A stretch of DNA of 64,000 nt from Comamonas suwonensis (lineage in GTDB: Bacteria > Pseudomonadota > Gammaproteobacteria > Burkholderiales > Burkholderiaceae_C): NCBI RefSeq assembly GCF_012844455.2, contig NZ_JABBCQ020000003.1:186001-250000 (forward strand), given 5' to 3'. How positions within the stretch are numbered: position 1 is the first letter of the stretch; every line of letters begins with the position of its first letter. Below are positions 26,088-35,846 of the stretch, one piece after another. The position numbers were made by a program, and so were the translations under genes. The notes beneath the pieces are model-generated. The model searched no databases, was not told the origin of the DNA, and worked only from the letters and a program-made list of their open reading frames with translations.

Positions 26088-26456
26088 ATGAATCCTTCTC
26101 CTGAACTGAAGCCTGCAGAGAGCCCCGTCAAGCCTGTGGGGCTGGATGCGGCACTGTGGGATGACGCATCGCCAGAGCAAAAACTGGTGCTGACTCGTAT
26201 CTCGCGCCAGCGTGCTCGCATCAAGGCCCGTGCTTCTGCCAAGGCGCAGGCTGCAGCCTTGCGCCATACGCAGCCTGCGCAGGTTGACGGTGAGGCTTCG
26301 CTGCCAGAACGTTTGGTGAGCTTTGTGCGCCTGCACCCAATCGCCACGGCTGCAGCCGGTGCACTGTTGATGATGGTGGGGCCGCGCAAATTGATTCGCT
26401 GGGGCAGTGTGGCCCTGCCTTGGGTGATGAAGTTGCAGCAGCGAAGCCGCAGCTGA
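26088..26456 (+). CDS. YqjK-like protein
   Basis: 122-residue basic protein. The middle (RISRQRARIKARASAKAQAA) is highly charged and a weakly hydrophobic C-terminal segment (HPIATAAAGALLMMVGP) may touch the membrane. It follows the YqjE-type gene by 2 bases and ends just before a terminator, so it closes the operon. Position and character match YqjK-type proteins; the sequence itself is poorly conserved and the function is unknown. Confidence 0.65.
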   Translation: MNPSPELKPAESPVKPVGLDAALWDDASPEQKLVLTRISRQRARIKARASAKAQAAALRHTQPAQVDGEASLPERLVSFVRLHPIATAAAGALLMMVGPRKLIRWGSVALPWVMKLQQRSRS

Positions 26457-26473
26457 TACACTTCCTCCTATCA

Positions 26474-26513
26474 AAATAGCCCGTCAGGCTCATGCTTGGC
26501 GGGCTATTTTTTT
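26474..26513 (+). terminator. Rho-independent terminator of the yqjD-like operon
   Basis: AAATAGCCCG and CGGGCTATTT arms followed by a T run. It may also act on the converging pyrD gene. Confidence 0.85.
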
Positions 26514-26548
26514 GTGCTTTGGCAGCAGTCTAGGCCGCTGCTTCCGGC

Positions 26549-27595
26549 TCAAGGCATGTGCGCAATGGCTTCGGCGGCTTCTTTCACCAGGTCCGGGCCG
26601 CGATAGATCAAGCCGCTGTAGATCTGCACCACGTCAGCACCTGCGCGGATTTTGCTCACGGCATCTGCGCCGCTCAAGATGCCGCCCACGCCGATGATGG
26701 GGTAGCGGCTGCCCAGGGCAGAGCGCAGCTGGCGAATGATCTGGTTGCTGGCTTCCAGCACGGGTGCGCCAGACAGGCCGCCAGCCTCTTCCGCATGCTG
26801 CAGACCTTTGACGGCTTCGCGGCTAATGGTGGTGTTGGTGGCAATGACGCCATCCATGTTGTGGCGCTGCAGCGTGGCGGCAATGACGCCGACCTGCTCT
26901 TCATCCAGATCAGGGGCGATTTTGACGAACACTGGCGTGCGCTTGCCGTGCTGGCTGGAGAGTTGCTCGCGGCGGTTGGCAATGGCGCCCAGCAAGGCAT
27001 CCAGCGCGTCATCGCTTTGCAGCGCGCGCAGGTTCTTGGTGTTGGGCGAGCTGATGTTCACCGTCACGTAGTCTGCGTGGGGATAGACGCCATCCAGCGC
27101 CTTGATGTAGTCGCTGGTGGCTTCTTCAATCGGTGTGGTGGCGTTCTTGCCGATATTCAAGCCCAGCAGCATGGAGCCGCCGTTGGCGCGCACTTGCGAG
27201 CGGCGCACGTTGGCCAGAAACGCGTCCAGGCCTTCGTTGTTGAAACCCAGCCGGTTGATCAGCGCATTCTTCTCGGGGATGCGGAACATGCGCGGCTTGG
27301 GGTTGCCGGGCTGGGGGCGGGGCGTGACCGTACCCACTTCCACAAAGCCAAAGCCCATGGCGGCCAGCGCATCGATGCAGCGCGCGTTCTTGTCCAGGCC
27401 GGCGGCCATGCCGACGCGGTTGGGGAACTTGAGTCCGGCCAGCTCAATCGGGTCATGAACCAGAGGGCGTGCCCAGGCTTTTTGCAGCAGCGTGTTCTGA
27501 CCCTTGGCCATGAAATTCATGGTGAAGTCGTGAGCGGCTTCGGGGTCCATGCCGAAAAGAAGTGGACGGGTCAGTGAGTAAGGAATAAGAGACAT
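26549..27595 (-). CDS. pyrD: Dihydroorotate dehydrogenase (quinone), class 2
   Basis: 348-residue class 2 enzyme that oxidises dihydroorotate to orotate with FMN and passes electrons to quinone at the inner membrane. Visible features are the N-terminal membrane-associating helices ([20 protein letters not shown]), [34 protein letters not shown] and the FMN phosphate site ([13 protein letters not shown]). The class 2 active-site Ser is in the NISSPNT region. Start at the ATG at 27595; upstream codons overlap the divergent rpiA promoter. Pyrimidine biosynthesis; standard housekeeping gene. Confidence 0.95.
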   Translation of the reverse strand: MSLIPYSLTRPLLFGMDPEAAHDFTMNFMAKGQNTLLQKAWARPLVHDPIELAGLKFPNRVGMAAGLDKNARCIDALAAMGFGFVEVGTVTPRPQPGNPKPRMFRIPEKNALINRLGFNNEGLDAFLANVRRSQVRANGGSMLLGLNIGKNATTPIEEATSDYIKALDGVYPHADYVTVNISSPNTKNLRALQSDDALDALLGAIANRREQLSSQHGKRTPVFVKIAPDLDEEQVGVIAATLQRHNMDGVIATNTTISREAVKGLQHAEEAGGLSGAPVLEASNQIIRQLRSALGSRYPIIGVGGILSGADAVSKIRAGADVVQIYSGLIYRGPDLVKEAAEAIAHMP

Positions 27596-27629
27596 GGAGA
27601 TAATCGCAGGATTATCTGGATTTTCCCTC

Positions 27630-28328
27630 ATGACGACACCTGCTGCACCCCTTTCTCAAGATGAACTGAAAACTTTGGTTGGACAAGCCGCCCTGAAATA
27701 TGTGGTAACTGGTGAAATTGTGGGCGTGGGCACAGGCTCCACGGTCAACAAGTTCATCGATGCTCTGGCGACGATCAAAGACCAAATTCCTGGCGCGGTC
27801 TCCAGCTCGGTGGCGAGCACCGAGCGACTGAAGGCACTGGGCATCACCGTGTTCGATGCCAATGAAGTGACGCGTCTGGCCGTGTATATCGATGGCGCTG
27901 ACGAGATCGACGGCAAGGGCTATATGGTCAAGGGCGGCGGCGCTGCGCTGACGCGCGAGAAGATTGTGGCCGCGTTGGCTGATCGCTTTGTCTGCATTGC
28001 CGATGAGTCCAAACGCGTCGATGTGCTGGGCGACTTTCCTTTGCCCGTAGAAGTGATTCCCATGGCTGCTGCGCAGATTGCACGCCGTTTTGAAGCCATG
28101 GGCGCAGGCGTGACCGCGCAAATTCGCATGAAAGATGGCGCAGCGCTAGTGACTGATAACGGCCAGCACGTTCTGGATGTGCGCGGTTTGAAGGTGGCTG
28201 ACCCGCTGGCGTTCGAGTCTGAAGTCAATCAGTGGCCCGGCGTGATCACCGTGGGTGTGTTTGCGCACCAGAAAGCGGCGGTTTGTCTGCTGGGTACGGC
28301 CCAAGGCGTGCAGACACTGGAGTATTAA
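27630..28328 (+). CDS. rpiA: Ribose-5-phosphate isomerase A
   Basis: 232-residue RpiA, interconverting ribose-5-phosphate and ribulose-5-phosphate in the pentose phosphate pathway. Motifs [38 protein letters not shown] and [12 protein letters not shown] are all present, covering the phosphate loop, catalytic Asp and the Lys/Glu pair. Divergent from pyrD with only 34 bases between start codons, so the promoters must overlap. The start is the ATG at 27630; an earlier in-frame ATG at 27594 lies inside the pyrD start and is rejected. Confidence 0.96.
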   Translation: MTTPAAPLSQDELKTLVGQAALKYVVTGEIVGVGTGSTVNKFIDALATIKDQIPGAVSSSVASTERLKALGITVFDANEVTRLAVYIDGADEIDGKGYMVKGGGAALTREKIVAALADRFVCIADESKRVDVLGDFPLPVEVIPMAAAQIARRFEAMGAGVTAQIRMKDGAALVTDNGQHVLDVRGLKVADPLAFESEVNQWPGVITVGVFAHQKAAVCLLGTAQGVQTLEY

Positions 28329-28354
28329 GCTTTAGCGAAGTTTCTTCGCACATG

Positions 28355-28392
28355 AAAAAGAGCCACCTACATCATGCGGAAGGCTCTTTTTT
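28355..28392 (+). terminator. Rho-independent terminator of rpiA
   Basis: AAAAAGAGCC and GGCTCTTTTTT arms with a 17-base loop. Confidence 0.8.
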
Positions 28393-28400
28393 ATATGAAA

Positions 28401-28449
28401 TGGATAGCTGCTTGCGCTTGATAGACAAGCGCTGCAGGCTTATTTCATT
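28401..28449. repeat. Dispersed palindromic box
   Basis: GGATAGCTGCTTGCGCTTGA then CAAGCGCTGCAGGCTTATTT; between the rpiA terminator and the end of the converging glutaredoxin-like gene. Confidence 0.65.
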
Positions 28450-28470
28450 GAAATGAAAGTGTTGGGTGTA

Positions 28471-29160
28471 TCAGAAGCGCAGGCCTGCAGGGTTGTTCTG
28501 CGTGGAGACACCCGGTGCTGCAGCGGCAGGTTCGCGTACAGCTGGGCGTTCGGCAGTTTTTTGCGGCTCGGCAGCAACGGTGGGGACTGTCAAGGGTTTG
28601 GCTGCGGCAGCTTTATAGGTTTTCGGCAGTTGTGACTGGGCAGGGTAACCTGCAGCATTCAGGTACTGGGTCCAGCTATCAGGGCCAAAGCCTTTGAGGT
28701 GCTGGTTGCCGATGGTGGCAAAGGGCAGACTGTCCTGGCCGCTGAGCTTTTTGAGAGCGGTGACATCGCTGCTGGTGTCAATCGTGCGTTCACCATAAGG
28801 AACGCCACGGCTTTGCAGAAAGCTGCGTGCTTCGTCGCAAGGCAAGCAGTCCTTGCCGGTATAGATCATGACCGGGTAGCGACTGGCGGTCTGGCGCAGT
28901 TCATAGGGCAATTGGGCGTTGGCCGGGGCGCTGCTTTCCGCGCTACCTGTGGTTTCTGCGCTGGCTTTGGCGTTGCTATTGACGGCGCGATCAGAGTAGG
29001 TGACTCGGCCATCGGGGCCTACAGAGCGATACAGGTTTTGTGCATGGCTGACGCTACTGGCCATTGCGGCGCATGCAGTGAGAAACAAAACTGGCAGCAG
29101 TGCTGGACTTTGCGATGAAAATTTTTTGAGCAAGGGCAATGCAATCAAGGGACGTGACAT
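28471..29160 (-). CDS. Exported DUF4124-glutaredoxin protein
   Basis: 229-residue protein with a signal peptide ending near VSHA-QNL. A short DUF4124 segment follows (NLYRSVGPDGRVTYSDRAV), then a glutaredoxin-like domain beginning PVMIYTGKDCLPCDEARSFL, whose CLPC is the redox motif, with GVPYGERTID and LPFATIGNQHLKGF as further glutaredoxin landmarks. The C-terminal ~55 residues are Pro/Ala-rich. Likely a periplasmic thiol-disulfide protein, possibly involved in envelope protein folding. Single gene. Start chosen at the ATG at 29160, which gives the complete signal peptide. Confidence 0.85.
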   Translation of the reverse strand: MSRPLIALPLLKKFSSQSPALLPVLFLTACAAMASSVSHAQNLYRSVGPDGRVTYSDRAVNSNAKASAETTGSAESSAPANAQLPYELRQTASRYPVMIYTGKDCLPCDEARSFLQSRGVPYGERTIDTSSDVTALKKLSGQDSLPFATIGNQHLKGFGPDSWTQYLNAAGYPAQSQLPKTYKAAAAKPLTVPTVAAEPQKTAERPAVREPAAAAPGVSTQNNPAGLRF

Positions 29161-29314
29161 TTCAGTCCTGAAAAATAGAGTGTGGGAGCGGCGCAAGCAC
29201 CAGTAAACGGAGCATAGCGTGGACCGGCAGCGAAAGCAGCGCAAGAGGGCGTGCGTTGGGTGGCGGATCCCTTGCCTGAGTCAGTGTTTGTCAGCATTGT
29301 CCATGAATCGGGCA

Positions 29315-29340
29315 TAAAAAAGCGCCCCGGCGGGGCGCTC
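29315..29340 (-). terminator. Rho-independent terminator of the M3 oligopeptidase gene
   Basis: On the minus strand GAGCGCCCCG/CGGGGCGCTTTTTT, with the T run following. Lies 20 bases after the stop. Confidence 0.88.
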
Positions 29341-29359
29341 GTCTGAAATGCGCTGAGAC

Positions 29360-31411
29360 TCAGGCGGTCTGGCTCATGCCTTGATGGCGCAGCAGCGCAT
29401 CAATCTGTGGCTCGCGGCCGCGGAAGGCTTTGAATGATTCCATGGCAGGGCGGCTGCCGCCGGCTTCCAGAATCGACTCGCGGTATTTGCGGCCGGTTTC
29501 GGGGTTGGGCGTGCCATCGGCCAGTGCAGTTTCTTCAAACGCCGCGTAGGCATCGGCGCTCAGCACTTCGGCCCATTTGTAGCTGTAGTAGCCCGCAGCG
29601 TAGCCGCCCGCAAAGATATGGCTGAAGGTATTAGCCATGCGGTTGTAGGCAGGGGACGGCAGCACCGCAATTTCAGCGCGAACTTGGTTCAGCAGCGCCA
29701 TGAAGTCGTCCGCAGGGTTGTGCTCGGTGTGCAGCAGCATGTCGAACAGTGAGAACTCGATCTGGCGCAGGGTCTGCATGCCGGACTGGAAGTTCTTGGC
29801 CGCAATCATCTTGTCGTACAGCGTGCGGGGCAGGGCCTCACCGGTATCGACATGGGCCGTCATGTGCTTGAGCACATCCCATTCCCAGCAGAAGTTTTCC
29901 ATGAACTGGCTGGGTAGCTCGACGGCATCCCACTCCACACCGGCAATACCGGAGACATCGCGCTCGTTCACTTGCGTGAGCATGTGGTGCAGGCCGTGGC
30001 CGGTTTCATGGAAGAGGGTGATCACGTCGTCGTGCGTGAGCAGGGCGGGCTTGCCATCCACACCGGCCGCAAAATTGCAGACCAGATGGGCCACAGGCGT
30101 TTGCAGCTGGTGGTTGTCGGGGCGCAACCAGCGAGTGCGCACATCGTCCATCCACGCGCCGCCACGCTTGCCCTTGCGGGCTTGTGGGTCCAGGTAGAAC
30201 TGGCCAACCAGTTGTGGGCCTTGGGGCGTGCTGCGTTCGATGCGGTAGAACTCTACGCAGGGGTGCCACACAGGGGCGGTGTCTGGTCGAATGGAGACTT
30301 CAAACAGCGTCTCCACAATCTTGAACAGGCCCGCCAGCACCTTGGGTGCGGGGAAGTACTGCTTGAGTTCCTGCTCGCTGAAGGAATAGCGCGCTTCCTT
30401 GAGCTTTTCACCAATAAAGGCCCAGTCCCAGGGCTGAGGATCCGTAATGCCCAGCTCGGCTTTGGCAAAGGCACGCAGGTCCGCCACGTCTTTTTCGGCG
30501 TAGGGGCGGGCGCGCTGGCCCAGGTCGCGCAGAAAGTCTATGACTTGCTTGGGTGAGTCGGCCATCTTGGTAACCACAGAGACTTCACCGAAATTCTGGT
30601 AGCCCAGCAGCTGCGATTCTTCGAGGCGCAGCGCCAGAATTTCTTGCATGACGGCTGTGTTGTCGAAGCGCTTGCCATCGCCTTCGGCCTGATCGGAGGC
30701 ACGGGTCACATAGGCGTGATAGAGCTTCTCGCGCAATGCGCTGCTCTTGGCGAACTGCATCACGGGCAGATAGCTTGGCATCTTCAGCGTGAGCTTGTAG
30801 CCCTCTTTGCCATCCGCTTCAGCGGCGGCCTTGGCGGCTGCAATCACGTCGGCAGGCACGCCGTCCAGCTCGTCGGCTGCGGCGTAGTAGGCAAAGGCAT
30901 CGGTCGCATCCAGCGCGTTTTCGCTGAATTTTTGCGCCAGTTCGGCAGAGCGTGCCTGAATGGCTGCGAAGCGCTCCTTGTCCGCGCCTTGCAACTCCGC
31001 GCCTGAAAGCACAAAGCCGCGCATGGCGTGATCCCAGGCCGCGCGCTGCTCTTTGTTCAGGTTGTTGGCGTCAATGGCTTTGTACTTGGCGTACAGGCGT
31101 TCGTCGGCACCCAGATTGGTCCAGAACTCTGTGACCTTGGGCAGGGCCTCGTTGTAGGCGGCGCGCAGCTCGGGGGTATCGGCCACGCTGTTGAGGTGGT
31201 TCACGGCAGACCAGGCCGTGCCCAGCTTCTCGGTCGCTACATCCAGCACGGCCGAGATGGCTTCCCACTGTGCCGGGAAATCCGGTGCGACAACGCTCTC
31301 CAGAGCCTCGCTGGCGCGTGCCAGCAAGGTGTCGATGGCGGGCGTCACATCCGCAGGTTGAATGCGGTCAAACAAGGGCAGGGAGGAGGATTCGAGAAGT
31401 GGATTGCTCAT
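29360..31411 (-). CDS. prlC: Oligopeptidase A (M3 family metallopeptidase)
   Basis: 683-residue cytoplasmic zinc endopeptidase, the normal size for OpdA/PrlC. The HExxH zinc site is in LFHETGHGLHHMLTQ, followed by GIAGVEWDAVELPSQFMENF, which carries the third ligand Glu. It degrades short peptides, including cleaved signal peptides. Start at the ATG at 31411 (MSNPLLESSSLPLFDRI), matching the family N-terminus. Transcribed toward a strong terminator. The 200 bases upstream contain no gene. Confidence 0.93.
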   Translation of the reverse strand: MSNPLLESSSLPLFDRIQPADVTPAIDTLLARASEALESVVAPDFPAQWEAISAVLDVATEKLGTAWSAVNHLNSVADTPELRAAYNEALPKVTEFWTNLGADERLYAKYKAIDANNLNKEQRAAWDHAMRGFVLSGAELQGADKERFAAIQARSAELAQKFSENALDATDAFAYYAAADELDGVPADVIAAAKAAAEADGKEGYKLTLKMPSYLPVMQFAKSSALREKLYHAYVTRASDQAEGDGKRFDNTAVMQEILALRLEESQLLGYQNFGEVSVVTKMADSPKQVIDFLRDLGQRARPYAEKDVADLRAFAKAELGITDPQPWDWAFIGEKLKEARYSFSEQELKQYFPAPKVLAGLFKIVETLFEVSIRPDTAPVWHPCVEFYRIERSTPQGPQLVGQFYLDPQARKGKRGGAWMDDVRTRWLRPDNHQLQTPVAHLVCNFAAGVDGKPALLTHDDVITLFHETGHGLHHMLTQVNERDVSGIAGVEWDAVELPSQFMENFCWEWDVLKHMTAHVDTGEALPRTLYDKMIAAKNFQSGMQTLRQIEFSLFDMLLHTEHNPADDFMALLNQVRAEIAVLPSPAYNRMANTFSHIFAGGYAAGYYSYKWAEVLSADAYAAFEETALADGTPNPETGRKYRESILEAGGSRPAMESFKAFRGREPQIDALLRHQGMSQTA

Positions 31412-31612
31412 GCTGTATTAGGTGCCGGCAAGGTCGGGAAAATCAAGCGCTGCCATGGCAATATTTGCTATGGCAGTGATAGCGTCAGCCTGCGGTCAGT
31501 AGCGCGCTCCGCTGGCTTTCAGCCAGAGACAACGAAGAAGGGCTGCCCCCGCACCGAGTTGTCCTCCCCTCCCGCGAAGCGACAGAGAGGTGGCAAAGCC
31601 GCTCAGTGGGTG

Positions 31613-32467
31613 TCAGCGCGCAGCGCGTTCCGCAGACTCCATGGTGTTGACCAGCAACATGGTAATCGTCATGGGGCCAACACCACCGGGGACGGGGGTG
31701 ATATAGCCGGCAACTTCCTTGACACCATTGAAGTCCACGTCGCCGCAGAGCTTGCCTTCGGCATTGCGGTTCATGCCCACATCGATCACCACGGCGCCGG
31801 GCTTGACCATGTTGGCGGTCAGCACGTCCACCTTGCCGACGGCGGCCACGATGACGTCGGCCTGGCGGGTCATAGCGGCCAGATCAGCAGTGCCGCTGTG
31901 GGTGATGGTGACGGTGGCGTTGGCGGCCAGCAGCATCATGGCCATGGGCTTGCCCACGATGTTGGAGCGGCCAATGACCACAGCGTGCTTGCCGCGCAGG
32001 TCCTTCATGCCGATGGATTCCAGCATCTTCATGCAGCCGTAGGGGGTGCAGGCCTTGAAGCCGACTTCGCCTACCATCAACGCGCCGGCGCTGGCCACGT
32101 GGAAACCGTCCACATCCTTGGCGGGGGAGATGGTTTCGATGACCTTGTGATCGTCGATGTGCTTGGGCAAGGGCAGCTGCACCAGAATGCCGTGAATGCT
32201 GGGGTCGTTATTCAGCGCTTCCACGCGGGCCAGCAGCTCGGCTTCGGTCATGGATGCATCGTACTTTTCCAGCACGGAATGAAAGCCCACGTCTTCGCAG
32301 GCCTTGACCTTGTTGCGCACATAGACCTGAGAGGCCTGGTTGTCGCCCAACAGAATCACTGCCAGACCGGGCGTGCTGCCCTTGGTCTTGAGTGCGGCCG
32401 CGCGGGTGGCGACTTCCTTGCGCAGTTGTTCGGAGAGAAGCTTGCCGTCGATGATTTGGGCTGTCAT
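31613..32467 (-). CDS. folD: Methylenetetrahydrofolate dehydrogenase/cyclohydrolase FolD
   Basis: 284-residue bifunctional enzyme interconverting methylene-, methenyl- and formyl-tetrahydrofolate with NADP. Motifs: [16 protein letters not shown] with the catalytic Lys, [28 protein letters not shown] for the dinucleotide-binding loop, and [10 protein letters not shown] near the end. Start at the ATG at 32467 ([16 protein letters not shown]); the extra upstream residues in the frame run through a palindromic box and are not credible. One-carbon metabolism housekeeping gene. Confidence 0.96.
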   Translation of the reverse strand: MTAQIIDGKLLSEQLRKEVATRAAALKTKGSTPGLAVILLGDNQASQVYVRNKVKACEDVGFHSVLEKYDASMTEAELLARVEALNNDPSIHGILVQLPLPKHIDDHKVIETISPAKDVDGFHVASAGALMVGEVGFKACTPYGCMKMLESIGMKDLRGKHAVVIGRSNIVGKPMAMMLLAANATVTITHSGTADLAAMTRQADVIVAAVGKVDVLTANMVKPGAVVIDVGMNRNAEGKLCGDVDFNGVKEVAGYITPVPGGVGPMTITMLLVNTMESAERAAR

Positions 32468-32487
32468 TGCTAGATTACCAATAAAAA

Positions 32488-32527
32488 ATGCTGCTAGCCC
32501 TTGATTTACAAGCACTAGCAGCTATCA
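32488..32527. repeat. Dispersed palindromic box
   Basis: CTGCTAG and CTAGCAG arms (7 bases, perfect) around CCCTTGATTTACAAGCA; lies in the gap before folD. Confidence 0.65.
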
Positions 32528-32616
32528 GAATAGGAGTTGGCTAAAGCGGTTGGGCCTGGCCAGTGCTCCTTGGATTATCTCGCGATTGGAGTGGCCTCCA
32601 ATTTCGCGGGTAGCAC

Positions 32617-33282
32617 TTAATTCACAGCGGCCGCTGCGGCAGCTGCAGCCTTGGCGGCGGCGCTGGTCTGGCCTTGACCCAGGGCGATCTTGAGCAGATC
32701 GGCCACGGTGTTGGCGTTGAGCTTTTCCATGATGTTGGCGCGGTGCGCTTCAACGGTCTTGATGGAGATGCCCAGATCATCGGCGATCTGCTTGTTCAGG
32801 CGGCCGGCGACGATGCGCTCCAGCACCTGCGCTTCACGGCCGGTGAGCTTGGCCAGCAGCGCGTCGCGGCTGGCGGCTTGCTGATGGCCTGTAAAGGCTT
32901 CACGGGCGTGGTTGAGCATGCGCTCGACCAGACCCAGCAGCTCTTCTTCGTTGAAAGGCTTCTGGATAAAGTCCAGTGCGCCCTTTTTCATGGTGTCCAC
33001 GGCCATGGGCACATCGCCGTGACCGGTGATGAAGACGATAGGCAGGGGGGACTTGCGCTCAATCAGGCGATCTTGCAGCTCCAGACCGCTCATGCCACCC
33101 ATGCGGATGTCCACGATCAAGCAGGCAACTTCGCGCGGGTCATAGCGCGACAAAAAGGTCTCGGCGGAGTCAAAGCAACGCACACGGTAATCCTTGCCTT
33201 CCAGCAGCCACTGCAGGGAATCACGAACCGCTTCGTCATCGTCAACTACGTAAACAGTGCCTTTTTTGGGTATCAAACTCAT
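32617..33282 (-). CDS. FixJ/NarL-type response regulator
   Basis: 221-residue response regulator. The receiver domain has VVDDDEAVRDSL (acidic pocket), LIVDIRMGGMSG (phosphoacceptor Asp) and FIQKPFNEEE (Lys). The LuxR-type helix-turn-helix is LTGREAQVLERIVAGRLNKQ and IADDLGISIKTVEAHR. The last ~20 residues are almost only Ala. The start ATG overlaps the stop of the sensor kinase gene (ATGA), so the pair is translationally coupled. Divergent from the pyruvate dehydrogenase operon, which is the most obvious target, but that is inference. Confidence 0.92.
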   Translation of the reverse strand: MSLIPKKGTVYVVDDDEAVRDSLQWLLEGKDYRVRCFDSAETFLSRYDPREVACLIVDIRMGGMSGLELQDRLIERKSPLPIVFITGHGDVPMAVDTMKKGALDFIQKPFNEEELLGLVERMLNHAREAFTGHQQAASRDALLAKLTGREAQVLERIVAGRLNKQIADDLGISIKTVEAHRANIMEKLNANTVADLLKIALGQGQTSAAAKAAAAAAAAVN

Positions 33283-35846
33283 GCAATGGTCCTCTTTATG
33301 GGTTCGCTTGTCGTGGTGAGTGTTGTCGTCTCCACCCCCGTTGCCAGTGGTAACCAGAAAGAAAACCGGCAACCAGTGACCTCAGAACCATTGTAGAGGT
33401 TCTCTGCGCGCATTCGGCCGTGATGGGACTCGACAATCGAGCGGCACAGATTCAGGCCAATGCCCATGCCTTCGCTCTTGGTGGAGAAGAAGGCTTCAAA
33501 CAAGTGTTCAAGCACTTCGGGCGGCAGGCCCTTGCCTGTGTCTTCCACAGTGAATTCAACGCCCTGATGGTTCTCAAAAAGCTGGGGGCGAACACGCAGT
33601 TCCACATTGCGCTGACCCAGCGGGCGGTCAGACATATCAATAGACTCAGCACTGTTTTTCATCAAATTGATGAGAACCTGCTCGATCAGGATGGCATCCA
33701 CCATCAGGGGCGGCATGCGCTCGGCGATATGGGAGGTGAGCTGCACATTGCGGCGGCGCAGCTCAATGCCAGCCAGCTCCAGCGCTTCGCTGATCATCTG
33801 CGAGACATCTGCCAGCATGCGGTTGGGTTCGCTCTTTTTCACAAAGGAGCGAATGCGCTGAATGATCTGCCCGGCGCGCTGCGCCTGGTGAGAGGTTTTC
33901 TCGAGCGCAAACCGCATTTGATCGGGCGTCAGCGTGCCGTTTTCAAGGCGGGTCAGCATGCCGGAGCTGTAGTTGCTGATGGCGGTCAGCGGCTGGTTCA
34001 GCTCGTGTGCCACGCTGGAGGCCATCTCGCCCATGGTGATGAGCCGACTGGCGGTCTGGGCTTTTTCGGCCTGCTGGGCGGCTTGATCTTCGGCGTTGCG
34101 GCGCTGGGTGATGTCGGTGGCAATCACCATCTGGGCCAGGCGGCCGTCCACCCAGCTCAGGTAGCGCGAGCGCACTTCCAGCCATTTGCCCAGGCTGGGC
34201 ACAAAAATCTCGGCGTTTTCGCTGCGCGTTTCTGTGAGGGTGCCTGTGGGCAGGCCCATCAGCCCATCTTCGTTTTCGGCTGCAGGTTGTTGGCGAAGCG
34301 GCAGTTTGCCGGCCTGTGCCACCAGTTGCAGATGACCTTCGGTGTGCGAACCAAACCACTGGCGATAGAGCTTGTTGGCAAAAAGTAGCTCGGCACTGCC
34401 CAGGGGTGCTACAGAAACAGAAGCATCCAGCGCTTCCAACACAATGGTAAAACGCTCATACGATGCGGAAAGCTGTTCGCGGATGCGGTTGGGCTCGGTA
34501 ATGTCCGTCATGGACGACATCCAGCCCGTGTGCTGGCCGTGCGCATCAATCAGGGGGGAGACATACAGGCGCGCATCAAACAGGCTGCCGTTCTTGCGTT
34601 TGACGCGCACCTGAAAGCCGCCCACGATGGTTTTGCCCGACAGTTCTTCGCGCAACTGCGAGTGCAGATTGTCGTAGTCGTTATCAGGCCAGTAAGAGTA
34701 GGGCGGGACCTGGCCGACCAGGTCTTTCTCTGTCCAGCCCGTCATCTGGCAGAACGCGGCATTCACATAGGTGATGCGGCCTTGCAGGTCCAGTGCACGC
34801 ATGCCGGTCAGTACCGAGTTTTCCATGGCGCGGCGGAAGTTGGTCTCGGCCACCAAGGCCTCTTGCGCGCGCTGGCGGCGACGGGTGTGGCGCCAGGTGG
34901 CCAACAGCAGCCACGCCGTCATGGTCGAAAGCGTGCCCACCAGCCAGAACAGGCCGCTGCCGACCACGCCCAGCGAGGTTTGATAGGCCTGCGCACGCAT
35001 CATCAAGGAGTTGCCGACGGGGGAGACGGGAACTTCGTATTCATTGGCCAGGGCGCGCCAGTGCAGCAGCTCCGTAGGCGTCTTGCGCGGCGATAGTGGC
35101 GTGCCGGCCAGCACATGTCTGTCGCCATCCAGCATGGTGATGGCATAGCGGGCCAGCACTTCGGTGGGTGTGCCGTAGCGCAGCAGGCTATCCACCGAAA
35201 ACTCGGCCAGCAGCTCCCCCTGATAGCGGCTGTTATTGCTAATGGGCACATGCAGCTGCAGCAGCGGCGGCAATTCATTGGGCTGCACCTTTTCCTGCAC
35301 ATAAATGGGCTGCAGCATCTCGCGCGCCTGTTCGTAGGCTTGCAGGGTCTGGCCAGGATGCAAGGTTTCGCCAACCACGCGCAGCTGGTCAGTGCTGACC
35401 GTGGGGGCGGACTGGCTGTGCAGTATCTGGCGCTTGTCGTTGATCCAGGTGATGGACTGCAGCTCGGGGAACTGGCTGATCAGCGCTTCGCTGCGGCCAT
35501 CAAAATCTGCCTTGCGTACATCGCGGGTGCCGATGTCGCGGGCCATGCGCATCAGCTGCTCCTGGCGCTCAAGCAGGCGCAGGCGCACGCGTTGCTGGGC
35601 ATATTCCACGTCGCGGCGCAGCGCTTCGTGTTCGCGGTCCACCTCTTCCGTGCGCAAGTACCAGAACGAGGCAATGATTGCAGCCATGAACATCAGCACC
35701 GATGCCAGCGGCGCCAGAGCCGCGTAGCGATCTTGCCGGGTGGGCGACAGGCTGCGCCACCAGCTGCGCCACCAGCGAACAGGGGCAGCAATGGATTGCG
35801 CGCTCTTTGCGTCCTTTTTTTCTAGCTCTTGATTGCTTGTTTGCAT
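33279..35846 (-). CDS. PAS-containing sensor histidine kinase
   Basis: 855-residue membrane kinase. A membrane helix near residues 44-65 and another near 295-320 bracket a periplasmic domain of ~230 residues, probably Cache-like. PAS regions follow (ENSVLTGMRALDLQGRITYV and a second starting near residue 455). The kinase core has GEMASSVAHELNQPLTAISN with the phosphoacceptor His, INLMKNSAESID (N box), DTGKGLPPEVLEHLFEAFF (G box) and GMGIGLNLCRSIVESHHGRM. The core is FixL/DctB-like. The ligand is unknown. Pairs with the FixJ-type regulator and is divergent from aceE, so it may sense a carbon source or redox state linked to pyruvate oxidation. Confidence 0.92.
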   Translation of the reverse strand: MQTSNQELEKKDAKSAQSIAAPVRWWRSWWRSLSPTRQDRYAALAPLASVLMFMAAIIASFWYLRTEEVDREHEALRRDVEYAQQRVRLRLLERQEQLMRMARDIGTRDVRKADFDGRSEALISQFPELQSITWINDKRQILHSQSAPTVSTDQLRVVGETLHPGQTLQAYEQAREMLQPIYVQEKVQPNELPPLLQLHVPISNNSRYQGELLAEFSVDSLLRYGTPTEVLARYAITMLDGDRHVLAGTPLSPRKTPTELLHWRALANEYEVPVSPVGNSLMMRAQAYQTSLGVVGSGLFWLVGTLSTMTAWLLLATWRHTRRRQRAQEALVAETNFRRAMENSVLTGMRALDLQGRITYVNAAFCQMTGWTEKDLVGQVPPYSYWPDNDYDNLHSQLREELSGKTIVGGFQVRVKRKNGSLFDARLYVSPLIDAHGQHTGWMSSMTDITEPNRIREQLSASYERFTIVLEALDASVSVAPLGSAELLFANKLYRQWFGSHTEGHLQLVAQAGKLPLRQQPAAENEDGLMGLPTGTLTETRSENAEIFVPSLGKWLEVRSRYLSWVDGRLAQMVIATDITQRRNAEDQAAQQAEKAQTASRLITMGEMASSVAHELNQPLTAISNYSSGMLTRLENGTLTPDQMRFALEKTSHQAQRAGQIIQRIRSFVKKSEPNRMLADVSQMISEALELAGIELRRRNVQLTSHIAERMPPLMVDAILIEQVLINLMKNSAESIDMSDRPLGQRNVELRVRPQLFENHQGVEFTVEDTGKGLPPEVLEHLFEAFFSTKSEGMGIGLNLCRSIVESHHGRMRAENLYNGSEVTGCRFSFWLPLATGVETTTLTTTSEPIKRTIA

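Noticed and set aside
31480-31612. GC-rich stretch before folD resembling a piece of a composite repeat
   Set aside because: Only short words (such as GGCAAAGCCGCTCAGTG) are shared; too little to call a copy.
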